Assembly (NCBI RefSeq): GCF_000025485.1
Contig: NC_013851.1
Coordinates: forward strand, 1,775,154 to 1,839,153
Direction: 5' to 3'
DNA from: Allochromatium vinosum DSM 180
Lineage (GTDB): Bacteria > Pseudomonadota > Gammaproteobacteria > Chromatiales > Chromatiaceae
Length of the DNA stretch: 64,000 nt
Made by a program: the position numbers and the translations under genes. Shown in pieces: positions 42,191-51,589 of the stretch (position 1 is its first letter; each line of letters begins with the position of its first letter). Under the pieces are notes generated by a model. It was given only the letters and a program-made list of their open reading frames with translations. It was not told where the DNA came from and did not search any database.

Positions 42191-42886
42191 ATGACCCTCG
42201 ACCCGCCATTCCATTCTCAGCTCTACTGGGCCGCCGGCCTGAGCCTCTATGTCCTGGCGGTGCTGGTCCTGACGCGCCTGCCCTATCAGGCCATGGTCCG
42301 GCGCGGTCTGGAGCCGATCCGGGCCGTCTACTACAACCGCAAGATCGTGCACATGCTGGCCGGCGGTGTCGGTTCACTGGCCGTGCCGCTGGTGTTCGTC
42401 GATCCCTGGTTTCCGCTGGTCAGCGGCCTGCTGCTCACACTCCTGACCAATCTGGCCCACGCCACCGGGATGCGCTTCTACTGGTTCCAGACCGACGACA
42501 ACCGCAACGACGTCAAGTTCGCGCTCATGTGGTCGACCTCGGTCGCGGCGCTGTGGTGGATTCTGGACGATCCCTGGCTGGCGATCCTGCCCGCGCTCTA
42601 CATGGCCTTCGGCGACGGCGTGACCGGGATCGTGCGCAATGCCTTCATCCGCAAGCGCTCCAAGAGTCCGATCGGCAGTGTCTTCATGCTGATCGTCAGC
42701 GCGCCCATGGGCTGGGTCATCGGCAGCATGGCGCAACCGGCGATCCCGGTGTGGGGACTGATCTCAGCGGTGGTCGCCACCGTCGTCGAGCGCTATGAGT
42801 TCGGCCCCATCGACGACAACATCCTCATCACCGTCTCAGCCTCGGCGGTGCTGCTGTTCGGCGTCTACTGGGGGCCGTTGCTCTGA
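42191..42886 (+). CDS. Dolichol/phytol kinase-family (SEC59/DGK1/VTE5-like) membrane protein
   Basis: 231 residues from the ATG at 42191. A polytopic protein with the family's motifs: YYNRKIVHMLAGG (K-x2-H-x3-G), YMAFGDGVTGIVRN (G-D-x2-x-G), RSKSPIGSVFM (K-x3-G-S) and ERYEFGPIDDNIL (E...DDN). Members are CTP-dependent kinases of isoprenoid alcohols or diacylglycerol. In a phototroph, phytol or geranylgeraniol salvage would be plausible; polyprenol recycling is the alternative. It stands alone, divergent from znuC. Confidence 0.75.
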   Translation: MTLDPPFHSQLYWAAGLSLYVLAVLVLTRLPYQAMVRRGLEPIRAVYYNRKIVHMLAGGVGSLAVPLVFVDPWFPLVSGLLLTLLTNLAHATGMRFYWFQTDDNRNDVKFALMWSTSVAALWWILDDPWLAILPALYMAFGDGVTGIVRNAFIRKRSKSPIGSVFMLIVSAPMGWVIGSMAQPAIPVWGLISAVVATVVERYEFGPIDDNILITVSASAVLLFGVYWGPLL

Positions 42887-42902
42887 GGTTCGGGGCAGGC
42901 AC

Positions 42903-43772
42903 CTACTCGGCCAGCTTGGGATTGCGCAACGCCTCGACGGCGAGGATCTGATATTGCGCCTGCTCGACCAGTTCCATGAGCTGATCGTTCCGCAAGTTCA
43001 GACGCGCCAGGATCTCGGGTTCGATCGGCGGGGCGTCGTGCAGATCCCTGGAATCGAATTCGGCCAGATGGGCGATGCTGTTGGCCACATGCACCAGGGA
43101 CACGGCGAGCGCGTGCTCCTCGGGCGCGGCAAGCGGATCGTGATGGTAGCGGATGCAGACCACCAGACTCTCGGGCAGCCCCCAGTGCTCGGTCAGTGCG
43201 CCGCCGAGCTGGGCATGGTCGAAACCGAGCACGGCGCGCTCGGCCTCTGCCGGCGACAGGGTATCGAGCTCACCCAGCGAATTGAGGAACGCCTGATGTT
43301 CGGCCTGCGGCTCCTGGGTGAAGAGCAGGAGCTGTCCCAGATCGTGCAGCAGGCCGCCGATGAAGACCGATCCGGCCAGACGGGGCGCGATCTGTTCGGC
43401 CAGCAAACGCGCGATGACGGCGCAATAGGATGAATGGCGCCAGAAGATCTCGAGCGGCAGCATGTCCTGGTTCGGCAGATGATCCGCCGCCTGGGTGACG
43501 GCGCCGGCGATCACCAGTCGGCGCAGATGCTCACGCCCCAGCAGCATGATGGCGCGTTCGACCGAATCGACCGTGCGCGCAGGGGCGAAGGCCGGACTGT
43601 TGGCCAGCCGCAGCAGGATGGCCACCAACGCCGGATCCTGCTCCAGATGCCGGGCGATCTCGGACTGGCGGCTGTCTGGATCGTCCAGAAGACGCAGCAC
43701 CTCGCCGACCACGCGCGGGATCGCCAGTAATCGCCCGGTTCCCTTGACCAGACTCTCGATGGTTACGGACAC
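42903..43772 (-). CDS. HDOD domain signalling protein
   Basis: 289 residues. I prefer the GTG at 43772, eight bases after GGAGAG, over the GTG at 43781. A single HDOD domain spans about 10-210: LLAIPRVVGEVLRLLDD, LVAILLRLANSPAF, VDSVERAIMLLGREHLRRL and SVFIGGLLHDLGQLLLF. The last motif retains an H-D that is usually lost in HDOD, so a phosphodiesterase remnant cannot be excluded. It follows the cNBD-HDOD gene by 40 bases and is co-oriented with it. Confidence 0.85.
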   Translation of the reverse strand: MSVTIESLVKGTGRLLAIPRVVGEVLRLLDDPDSRQSEIARHLEQDPALVAILLRLANSPAFAPARTVDSVERAIMLLGREHLRRLVIAGAVTQAADHLPNQDMLPLEIFWRHSSYCAVIARLLAEQIAPRLAGSVFIGGLLHDLGQLLLFTQEPQAEHQAFLNSLGELDTLSPAEAERAVLGFDHAQLGGALTEHWGLPESLVVCIRYHHDPLAAPEEHALAVSLVHVANSIAHLAEFDSRDLHDAPPIEPEILARLNLRNDQLMELVEQAQYQILAVEALRNPKLAE

Positions 43773-43812
43773 GCCGCACACTCTCCCAACACGCCGACAG
43801 TGACGCGATCCG

Positions 43813-45033
43813 TCACAGATTGAACATGGACTTCAGATTGTCGAGCATCTGCTCGCTGCCGGCCAGCTCGGCGATCGGTTCGCCCGCAGCCGGCGGCGTC
43901 AGACCCAGCACCGTGAACGCCGGCACCGTACCGGCCTCCGGAACCTCGCGGCCCTCGCTCTGCATGGCCGCCCAGCGTGCAATGATGGCGATGCTGGCAT
44001 AGTCCGGTTCGCAAGCGCGATAGCCCCATTCGCCATAGTGCTCGGCGACCGCCACCAGATCGTCCCCCAGCCCCCAGTAGTTGATCACCAGCACGCCCGT
44101 GATGCTCGCCAGCTTGGCGACGAGCGACTGGACTCTGGACAGACTCTGTTCCTGTCCGCGCGCCTCGATGAACTGGATGATGGGCACGGCGCCGATCCCG
44201 GCCACGAGTCCGGCGAGCAGCGCACGTTCGCGGTCGAGATGATGAGCGACCTCGGCAATCACGTAGCCATAGGCCGAGCAGAGCACACTCTCGGTCCAGG
44301 ACTCCTGTATCGCCGCGCGCGTGACGTCGTTCTTGGCATGAAAAGCCTGACGCAGGGCCAGATTCACAGCCAGCATCCGGGTGTTGCGGAATCCCAGACG
44401 CAGCACCGCCTCGCGAATGGTCTTGATCTCCTTGGTGGCGCGGAACAGCGGGCTGTTGGTGGCATGCAGCAGAGCGCCGGCGATGGTGCCGTCGCGCTGG
44501 ATGATCTCGGTCAGGGCATCGATGCCGGCGTCCGGATCGTTGGTCATCTCCTGGATCTTGAGCGCCACTTCGGGGCGCGCCGGCAGCACGAGCTGATTGT
44601 TGTTGATCAGATGATAGAGTTCGGCCAGGAATTCGCCCTCGGCCGGATCCAGTTCGATGTCGCTGACCTCGGTGCCACTGGAGCGCACGGCGTCGAACGC
44701 GGCGGCGGGAATCCGCAGGAACACACAGGGGGTTTCGGTCACGAGACAGGCATCGGGCGCCAGGGTATCGCCCATGAGGTCGACTGGCTCACTGAGTCCC
44801 TGAAACGCCTGGTGGCGCTCGATGACGCCATTCTCGAGACGCGCGACATGCCCATCGACCAGGAAGAGTCGGTCCGGCTTCAGTTCGGTCAGCCGCATAC
44901 GGTGCTTGAGCGAATGTTCCTCGATCCGGCACTGCTCGGCGAGCCGGCCTCGATCTTCTTCACTGAGATCGCGTGTCAACTCGATCTCGGCCAGGATCGA
45001 AAACACCTCCAGTGTCTCGGGTGTCTGCTGCAT
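43813..45033 (-). CDS. Cyclic-nucleotide-binding-like plus HDOD protein
   Basis: 406 residues. The N-terminal part (about 10-120: LAEIELTRDLSEEDRGRLAE, LFLVDGHVARLENG, FLRIPAAAFDAV) has the spacing of a CAP-type cyclic-nucleotide-binding fold, but the RAA/S phosphate cassette is not evident. An HDOD domain follows (about 145-345), with LPARPEVALKIQEMTND and IAGALLHATNSPLFRA. The first gene of a two-HDOD unit. It likely senses a small molecule and controls a partner signalling protein; no partner is identified. Confidence 0.75.
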   Translation of the reverse strand: MQQTPETLEVFSILAEIELTRDLSEEDRGRLAEQCRIEEHSLKHRMRLTELKPDRLFLVDGHVARLENGVIERHQAFQGLSEPVDLMGDTLAPDACLVTETPCVFLRIPAAAFDAVRSSGTEVSDIELDPAEGEFLAELYHLINNNQLVLPARPEVALKIQEMTNDPDAGIDALTEIIQRDGTIAGALLHATNSPLFRATKEIKTIREAVLRLGFRNTRMLAVNLALRQAFHAKNDVTRAAIQESWTESVLCSAYGYVIAEVAHHLDRERALLAGLVAGIGAVPIIQFIEARGQEQSLSRVQSLVAKLASITGVLVINYWGLGDDLVAVAEHYGEWGYRACEPDYASIAIIARWAAMQSEGREVPEAGTVPAFTVLGLTPPAAGEPIAELAGSEQMLDNLKSMFNL

Positions 45034-45178
45034 AACGGGTAGATTCCTTGGACAAAGGGATCAGACGGCACTGGACTCTAGTCTAGCAGCATCGACACGC
45101 CTTCCGACATGCCTGGACGACCCGTTCGTCGTTTTTACGGCGCGGCATGGGCTGGACAGGCGCCGGGTCGTCGTGGAT

Positions 45179-46162
45179 TCACGCCAGATCGTTATAGCCG
45201 AGCATCACGTCGGCCGCTTCGCCCTGGCGACCATCGGTGTGGATGAAGCGCCCGGTCTGGGCCACATGATCGTAGGCATCGATGGCCCGATGGACGTTCC
45301 GATGTCCGAGTTCGATCGCCGTGACCCCGGCCTCGTCGAGGGTACGACTGGTCTGCGAGCCGTCGGCTCCCAACTGCACCAGACGCAGATGCTCGAAGAC
45401 CGCGTCCTGAGCGTCGATGCGCGCATCGCCATTGGTGTCGTGACGCGCCAGCTCGGCGAACCCGTGTTCGGCGCCGTTCTGATCGCCGAAGAGTTCGCGA
45501 CCATCGTCGATGCGGCCATTGGCGTTCCAGTCGAGCGCCAGGAACCAGGAGTCTCCAGTCACCGTGCTCATGCGTTCGAGCCGACCATCACCGTTGAGGT
45601 CGAAGTCGACACCGGCAGCGACCCCCGTGGTCGTGATGCCCTGTCCGCCGAGGTCGAGTACCAGTGGATCGGCGGTCTGGATCTGCATGTTTTCTGCGGC
45701 ACTGATGTTGAGTTCGAGCCGCCGGGTGTTCGCGCCGACCATCGACACCATGAACGCCGCCTCGCCCGCCCGCACGGAGATCTCGAAGCGTTGGGTGGAG
45801 ACGGCCTGGAGTTCAAAGGACTCGGCCCATGAGGCGGACTGCACGGCCGACGCATCGAGCTGGCCTCTGGATGCCGTTTCGGCGGTCTGCCCCGGCCTCA
45901 CCGCTTTCAACTCGTCGACATCGAGCGCGAAGGCACGGCGCAGGATCTGATAATCCTGATCCTGCTCCAACTGTTCCCTGATCTGTTCCGAGAGGCTCAG
46001 TCTCTCGGAACCGGAATCGGTCTGGCCGACACGGGTTGGGATCGGTGCCGGAGTTGACGTGATCACGCGCACCTCGTCATCGTTGCGCGTCGCATCGCCC
46101 CGGGTCGCGGTCCGGGTCGTGGACAGCGCGAGCGTGGCATTGGACGAGACTGTCACTAACAT
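45179..46162 (-). CDS. EF-hand/dockerin-type calcium-binding-repeat protein
   Basis: 327 residues. The C-terminal half has three D-x-[ND]-x-[DN]-G motifs: DFDLNGDGRLE, DWNANGRIDDGRELFGD and DTNGDARIDAQDAV. The signature LVLDLGGQGI...DGRELFGD is common in RTX and adhesin-type proteins. It has no signal peptide. The N-terminus MLVTVSSNATLALSTTRTA is serine/threonine rich. It is clustered with PilZ, YjfB-like and SprA-like genes and is flanked by two-HDOD and chemotaxis genes. I infer a motility- or surface-linked role, exported if at all by a non-Sec route. Confidence 0.6.
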   Translation of the reverse strand: MLVTVSSNATLALSTTRTATRGDATRNDDEVRVITSTPAPIPTRVGQTDSGSERLSLSEQIREQLEQDQDYQILRRAFALDVDELKAVRPGQTAETASRGQLDASAVQSASWAESFELQAVSTQRFEISVRAGEAAFMVSMVGANTRRLELNISAAENMQIQTADPLVLDLGGQGITTTGVAAGVDFDLNGDGRLERMSTVTGDSWFLALDWNANGRIDDGRELFGDQNGAEHGFAELARHDTNGDARIDAQDAVFEHLRLVQLGADGSQTSRTLDEAGVTAIELGHRNVHRAIDAYDHVAQTGRFIHTDGRQGEAADVMLGYNDLA

Positions 46163-46210
46163 CGCCTTGACCTCACTGGAATTCGCCTTACCTGGAATCT
46201 CGTGCCGACT

Positions 46211-46507
46211 TCATTCGCGCGTCGGCGTCTCGTCGAAGCGAACGGCGATCCCCGCTTCGGTGTGACGTACCACGATGGCATCGACCAAGGGCGATTCATC
46301 GTCTCCACCCAATGGACACGAGACCCGTATCTGTACCCTGGCCCCAATCGGCGGCCAATCGCCATGACCGTTCATCATCAGCGACACGCCGCCATTGCTC
46401 AGGTCATCGGTCCACACCAGACACATGGACCGACCGGAGCGATGGAGCTCGACCTCGACCTCGACCGGAAGGCGCGGATGCTGACGTTTTTCGTTGTTGT
46501 CGTTCAT
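46211..46507 (-). CDS. PilZ domain c-di-GMP-binding protein
   Basis: 98 residues, a stand-alone PilZ domain. The R-x3-R motif is in EKRQHPRLP and the D/N-x-S-x2-G motif in DDLSNGGVSLMM, both contacts for cyclic di-GMP. A cytosolic effector for flagellar or surface output. The start at 46507 is an ATG. It lies 48 bases upstream of the EF-hand-like gene in transcription order only if read through; both are on the minus strand. Confidence 0.85.
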   Translation of the reverse strand: MNDNNEKRQHPRLPVEVEVELHRSGRSMCLVWTDDLSNGGVSLMMNGHGDWPPIGARVQIRVSCPLGGDDESPLVDAIVVRHTEAGIAVRFDETPTRE

Positions 46508-46714
46508 CGTCGGTCAGCCATTCACCTCATGTGAAGCCTACGCGCGGGTACACGTCGGTTAACGACGCCTGGACACGAAACTTGAGCGAAACATCACCGA
46601 TGATCGGGGAACCCGGATCGGACGATGGCCGTCCAATCCTCGGAAATGAGGCATGAATCCCAAATAGCGCCAAGGATCTGTTCTATCATGTCATTGATAC
46701 TTCATCCATTCGGA

Positions 46715-46738
46715 CGCTCGGAAACGCCGATCCGAGCG
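46715..46738 (+). promoter_or_regulatory. Perfect hairpin upstream of the YjfB-like gene
   Basis: Arms CGCTCGGA and TCCGAGCG (46715-46722 and 46731-46738), eight pairs with an eight-base loop, lie 44 bases before the YjfB-like ATG in a 275-base divergent region. It could stabilise a 5' leader or bind a regulator. The rest of 46508-46782 shows no gene. Confidence 0.4.
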
Positions 46739-46782
46739 ACTGCAATCCTGGATCGATCACTCGAACAGCACGAGGTCAAACG

Positions 46783-46995
46783 ATGGACGTCTCATCAACA
46801 TCGGGCCTAGCCGGTTACACCTATACGCCCTCCAGCAACAAGACTGATACGAACACCAGTCTCGCCATGCTGAACAAGGCCAACGAGATGCAGGCCGATT
46901 CGGCCGAGCAGATGATTCAGAGCGTCACCGAGACGACAGCGTCCTCGCAAGCACTCCCCGATCACATCGGCCGCAATATCAACATCACGGCCTAG
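46783..46995 (+). CDS. YjfB-like putative motility protein
   Basis: 70 residues starting MDVSSTSGLAG, followed by a helix SLAMLNKANEMQADSAEQMIQSVTET. This layout fits the YjfB-type putative motility family (MD-x-S start, then KA-x-M-x4-A). Function unproven. It is transcribed away from PilZ and toward the SprA-like gene. Confidence 0.6.
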   Translation: MDVSSTSGLAGYTYTPSSNKTDTNTSLAMLNKANEMQADSAEQMIQSVTETTASSQALPDHIGRNINITA

Positions 46996-47029
46996 CCTGA
47001 CCCCCACTCGCCACAGCCGCCTGCTCGGC

Positions 47030-47824
47030 TCAGGCCAGTTGGCTCAAACCCGTCTCGACCGGCGCGGAGAACAGGGCCGCAATGCGCTGTGCCAGACGTG
47101 CCTGTCCGCTCGAAACCCCCGGATTCTGCGGTGCCGCTGACTCTGATCCGGCCTCCCCGTTCTCTGCTGTCGAGGCGGTTTGCGCCGTTGTCGCTCCAGT
47201 GGACGTCGGGGAGCGGTCGGTCGAGCCGGTGGTGCTCATCACCTGCTCGTATTCCTTGACCTGAAGCTCCCGGATCTCCTGCAACGCCTGTGACTCCATC
47301 GCCCGGGCCGAAGCGGCGACACGTACGTCCTGAGACGAGGGTTCGGCGGGTGCCATGGCGGCACGAATGATGGCGCGGGACTTTGCGAGATTGCCATCGG
47401 GGTCGCCCGCTTTCATTGAGGTGTCGATCCCGACCTCGCCGCCGATGGCATAGCGTCTGCCATCCGGGCCGCTTTGGTAGGAATAACTCGGACCACTGGT
47501 GATATGACCACCACCGGCGGAGACATGCGCCTGTTCGTGGGCGCGGACTTCGGCATCGCGCTGCTTGAGCTGCTCGACGAGAAGCTGATCCTCGTCCGAG
47601 AGCGTCTCTCCATTCACCCCCTTTGCGGCCGTCGGGTCGTCCTCCCCGGTCGCACGCTCGGCCTCGATCCGGCTCGTTTCCTCGATGGCGCGTGGATCCT
47701 CGACCGGTTCGTCACGCGCGAGCGCCGCCGCGGCCTGGGAGCCGGACGCGGACATCTCGCGTGCCTCGTCGAATCGACGCATCGGCGACGCTGACGAAGA
47801 CCGGATGATTGAATGGATCTCCAA
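47030..47824 (-). CDS. SprA-like putative metalloprotease (CJM1_0395 type)
   Basis: 264 residues. The core EVRAHEQAHVSAGGGH contains H96-E97-x2-H100, a zinc-protease motif, followed by SYSYQSGPDGRRYAIGGEV, typical of the SprA-related / CJM1_0395 putative metalloprotease family. The N-terminal 60 residues are low-complexity, and a Ser/Thr/Ala-rich tail follows. No signal peptide. It is convergent with the YjfB-like gene, with 34 bases between their ends. Confidence 0.75.
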   Translation of the reverse strand: MEIHSIIRSSSASPMRRFDEAREMSASGSQAAAALARDEPVEDPRAIEETSRIEAERATGEDDPTAAKGVNGETLSDEDQLLVEQLKQRDAEVRAHEQAHVSAGGGHITSGPSYSYQSGPDGRRYAIGGEVGIDTSMKAGDPDGNLAKSRAIIRAAMAPAEPSSQDVRVAASARAMESQALQEIRELQVKEYEQVMSTTGSTDRSPTSTGATTAQTASTAENGEAGSESAAPQNPGVSSGQARLAQRIAALFSAPVETGLSQLA

Positions 47825-47928
47825 CGGGAGGCGACCTCGATCCAGGGGTTTCCCCTGGTAGTCTAGTCGATACGCACGCCGAAAGCGGATGGCAAAAGAC
47901 CGATTCCGTGAACTGGGTATCGGTTCAT

Positions 47929-49716
47929 TCAGGGCAGACTGTCGCGAATCGAGCCGATGGTGCGAATCCAGGGGCCGTTGTCACGCACGGGCGCCGGCAG
48001 GGCCGGCAGCTCACGCGCCGCCTGGGTCCGGCTCGGGAAACTCCCGAGCACGGCGATCACATAGGAGCGGGTCTGGACATAGCGGATGCCTTCCAGGGCC
48101 TGCGGATCGAGCACGCCACGTGCAGTCTGAAGATCACGCGCCGCCACGAGCTGGATGGTGAAGCGTTCTGGATCCTGACGCATCAGCCAGGCGAGATCCT
48201 CGGCCCATTCGTCACGGGGGACGTCTGCAACGGGCACCGGCTCGGCGGACGAGTCCTGATCGTCCGGTGCGTCACGGGGTTCCGGCGCGATACCCTCGGG
48301 GGTATCCAGGGGCGACGCCGGCGGCGGCTCGGTGGCGGCCGCCGTCACCGGCTCCGGCCGATTCGGCGTCGAAGCCGTCTCAGGAGCGGCGGGCCGAGGC
48401 TCCTCGGTATCGGCCGCCTCAGACTGACCGGACGGCACCTGAGAGACCGGCTTCGATCGTTCCAGCGACGCCGAGGGTTTGGCGTCCATCACGAGCTGCA
48501 AGACCACGGGCGCGGCGATGGCGGCGAGTACGACGACCAGGATGACCGGAATGAACCAGGGACGGTTCCAGTACGGCGTCCTGGTCTTGGGTGCCGTGGC
48601 CTTGATCTCCTCGCGCGTGGCGGCCTTGGGTTCGGGCGCCGCGGCCGCGGCGGTCTCCCAGGGCTGATGCTGACGCACGCGCTGGAGGATCTGCTCGAAC
48701 TCGCTCTGAGCCAGCGCAGTGGGCACCTCACCGCCGACCAGGAAGTCTGAGAGCTGTGGTTCCTTGGGGGGCGGCGGCACGGACGGCTCATAGGTATCGG
48801 GTTCGAGATCCAGGAACTCCTCGGCTTGATCCTGGGAGTCATCCAACGGCTCGGGAGCGGGCGGAGGCGCGGTGGCGCGCGCCGGGGCGGCACTCGCCGC
48901 CGCTGGTGCGGCGCTCGCGGCTGTCGAGCGTCGGCTCAGTGACGAGCCGAGTCCACCCTCCAGGCTCTTGCAGCGACGCGCCAGCCAGGCATTGGCCTGG
49001 ACATTGAGCGCGGCCGGCAATCCCTTGGCACTGCCCTGCAACACCGCGATGTCGCCCCGGCTCAGCAGGCTGTCCGGATCGTCCAGACCCGCGACCCGCA
49101 GACGATGACGCAGATAGGCGCCCGCCTGTTCGAGATTGAAGGGTCGCAGATTCAGACGCACCACCTGCGAGTCGTCGAGCAGATCGGGCAAGGGCAGTCG
49201 CCCGCGACTCAGGGACGGATCACCCACGAGGATCAGCCGCAGCCCCTGCCCGCCCGCTTCCAGGACGGTCGCGCGCAAGCGCACCAGCTTGACCAGCCCC
49301 TCGCCGCCGAGCAGATGCGCATCGTCGATCGCCAGCACCAGCCGCGCCTGCGCGCGTGCACGCTCGGCCAGCAGATCGGCGACGGAGCGGTTAGGATTGT
49401 CGAATCCACCGTTGCGCAGATGGGCGCGAATGGTGACATCGACCGCATCGAAGGGAATGTTCGGCCGACTGCGGAAGGCGATCAGTTCATACTGTCCATC
49501 GAGCGCACCGAGCAGCCGCATCAGCTGGATGCTGCGACCGGAACCGTCCGGGCCGGCCAGGACGACGACAGCCCCCGGTGCGGCGAGCGCGCGCGCGGCG
49601 GTCTCGACCAGGCTTTCCAGCAAGGGGTCGCTGTAGAGAAAATCCTCACTGGTGAGGGTGTCGAATGGCGCTTGCCGCAGTTTGAGCCGGGCCAGGCAAT
49701 CTGGATCCAGTGACAT
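47929..49716 (-). CDS. DamX-like AAA ATPase with C-terminal SPOR domain
   Basis: 595 residues from the ATG at 49716. The N-terminal AAA domain (about 1-270) has Walker A AGPDGSGRS and Walker B RLVLAIDDAH. A proline-, alanine- and glutamate-rich linker follows. One membrane helix (WFIPVILVVVLAAIAAPVVL) precedes a periplasmic Pro/Glu linker and a C-terminal SPOR domain (FTIQLVAARDLQTARGVL), which binds denuded septal peptidoglycan. This is the DamX/GspA-like arrangement used in cell division. Divergent from the CxxCH chemoreceptor gene. Confidence 0.8.
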   Translation of the reverse strand: MSLDPDCLARLKLRQAPFDTLTSEDFLYSDPLLESLVETAARALAAPGAVVVLAGPDGSGRSIQLMRLLGALDGQYELIAFRSRPNIPFDAVDVTIRAHLRNGGFDNPNRSVADLLAERARAQARLVLAIDDAHLLGGEGLVKLVRLRATVLEAGGQGLRLILVGDPSLSRGRLPLPDLLDDSQVVRLNLRPFNLEQAGAYLRHRLRVAGLDDPDSLLSRGDIAVLQGSAKGLPAALNVQANAWLARRCKSLEGGLGSSLSRRSTAASAAPAAASAAPARATAPPPAPEPLDDSQDQAEEFLDLEPDTYEPSVPPPPKEPQLSDFLVGGEVPTALAQSEFEQILQRVRQHQPWETAAAAAPEPKAATREEIKATAPKTRTPYWNRPWFIPVILVVVLAAIAAPVVLQLVMDAKPSASLERSKPVSQVPSGQSEAADTEEPRPAAPETASTPNRPEPVTAAATEPPPASPLDTPEGIAPEPRDAPDDQDSSAEPVPVADVPRDEWAEDLAWLMRQDPERFTIQLVAARDLQTARGVLDPQALEGIRYVQTRSYVIAVLGSFPSRTQAARELPALPAPVRDNGPWIRTIGSIRDSLP

Positions 49717-49947
49717 GATGCCGATCGTCGATGGGGGCCTCTTGGCCCGTGAGTGGTTTGCGTGGATGCTTATACCAGGACGCCACGCTATTTTCAGTCG
49801 GCACGCGCTCAGGCTCAACAGGCGTGATCGGGAGACGCGCCGGGGCTTTACTGAACTAGACTGCAACCAGGATTCTGGAGCTCCGCGCACGACTGTGCGG
49901 CGTCTATCGTCCGACCCAGAGACATCTTGACGCAAGAACAACGATAA

Positions 49948-51576
49948 GTGAGAACGCTGATGCGACGAATCAATGATCTACCGATCTGGGTACGCCTCGT
50001 AGGCGCCATGTGGCTCATCCTGCTCCCGGCCTGGACCGGACTCATCATCTGGGCCGCGAGCGAGCAGCGCCAGACGGCCATCGACCAGGCCACAGCCTTC
50101 ACCAGCACCCTGCACGAAATGACCCTGGCCGGACTGACGACCCTGATGATCACGGGAACCATCAGTCAGCGCGCCGCGTTCCTCGATCAGATCGTCGAGC
50201 TGGAGAACGTCGAGGATCTGCGCGTGCTGCGCGGCGAGAACGTCTCCAAGCAATTCGGTCCAGGCACCGAGCACGAGCAGCCGCGCGACGACATCGAGCG
50301 CCGGGTGCTGGAAACGGGCGAACCCTATCTCGAACTCTCGGAGGATGGCCAGACACTGCGCGCCGTGACGGCGGCCTTCGCCCGCGAGAACTATCTCGGC
50401 AAGAACTGCACGAGCTGCCATGCGCTCGCGCCACGCGACTCGGTGCTCGGCGCGGTCAGCATGCGGATCGATCTCCAGGCGGTCAATCACGCAGTCGATG
50501 TCTTTGCAATCAAGATCTTCGCCATCGCCGCGATCCTGAGCCTGCCGGTCCTGCTCTTTCTCTACTTCTTCACGCGGGGTTTCGTCACCCGTCCGCTCCA
50601 GCAGATGACCCTGGGACTCGACGGCATCGCCAAGGGCGATGGCGATCTCAGTCGCCGGCTCCCGATCCAGGGGCGCGACGAGATCGGCCAAGCCAGCCTG
50701 GCCTTCAACGCCATGATGGACAACTTCCGCGATCTCATCGCCCGCATCCTCGACTCCACCCGGCAGCTCGCCCACGCGGCGCAGAACCTGGCAAGCGCCA
50801 CCGAGCAGACCAATGCCGGCATCAGCCAGCAGCGCCACGAGGTCGACCAGCTCGCCTCGGCCATGAACGAGATGAGCGCCACGGCCCAGGAAGTCGCACG
50901 CAGCGCCCAGCACGGCGCCGATACCACGCGCGTCGCCCACGAGGCCGCCACCTCGGGCAAGGACGTGGTCTATGGCACCATGTCGCGCATCGAGCAGCTG
51001 GCCCAGGAGATCCAGAACGCCTCGTCGGTCATTCGCGATCTGGGCCAGGACAGTCAGGAGATCGGTAAGATCCTGGACGTGATCCGGGGCGTGGCCGAAC
51101 AGACCAATCTGCTGGCGCTCAACGCCGCCATCGAGGCCGCACGCGCGGGCGAGGCCGGCCGGGGTTTCGCGGTGGTCGCCGACGAGGTGCGCTCACTGGC
51201 CAACCGGACCCAGACCTCCACCCAGGAGATCCAGGCCATGATCGAGCGTCTCCAGCAGGCCAGCCGCCGGGCGGTGGCGGTGATGGAGGACAGCCGCAAG
51301 CATGCCGATGACAGTCGCAACCGCGCTCTGGAGGCCGAGCAGTCGCTCGATGCCATCATGAGCGCCGTCACCACGCTCAACGACGTCAACACCCAGGTCG
51401 CCAGCTCGGCCGAGGAGCAGAGCGCGGTGGCCGAGGAGATGAATCACAACGTCACCCGCATCTCGGATGCCGCCGAGGGCAATGCCCAGGCCGCGCTCCA
51501 GACCACCGAGGCCTCGGATCAGCTCGCGCGGCTCGCCGCCGAGTTGCAGGAGCTGGTGGGGCACTTCAAGGTCTGA
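49948..51576 (+). CDS. Methyl-accepting chemotaxis protein with a c-type heme motif
   Basis: 542 residues from a GTG, with an ATG four codons later as an alternative. An N-terminal helix ([19 protein letters not shown]) is followed by a periplasmic domain of about 150 residues with C154-T-S-C157-H158 ([11 protein letters not shown]), matching a c-type heme site in a DUF3365/Tll0287-like sensor. A second helix (about 178-200), a HAMP domain and the MCP signalling hairpin ([32 protein letters not shown]) follow. It probably senses redox state or a diatomic gas. It is convergent with cheB. Confidence 0.8.
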   Translation: MRTLMRRINDLPIWVRLVGAMWLILLPAWTGLIIWAASEQRQTAIDQATAFTSTLHEMTLAGLTTLMITGTISQRAAFLDQIVELENVEDLRVLRGENVSKQFGPGTEHEQPRDDIERRVLETGEPYLELSEDGQTLRAVTAAFARENYLGKNCTSCHALAPRDSVLGAVSMRIDLQAVNHAVDVFAIKIFAIAAILSLPVLLFLYFFTRGFVTRPLQQMTLGLDGIAKGDGDLSRRLPIQGRDEIGQASLAFNAMMDNFRDLIARILDSTRQLAHAAQNLASATEQTNAGISQQRHEVDQLASAMNEMSATAQEVARSAQHGADTTRVAHEAATSGKDVVYGTMSRIEQLAQEIQNASSVIRDLGQDSQEIGKILDVIRGVAEQTNLLALNAAIEAARAGEAGRGFAVVADEVRSLANRTQTSTQEIQAMIERLQQASRRAVAVMEDSRKHADDSRNRALEAEQSLDAIMSAVTTLNDVNTQVASSAEEQSAVAEEMNHNVTRISDAAEGNAQAALQTTEASDQLARLAAELQELVGHFKV

Positions 51577-51589
51577 TCGCGAGAGGCGA

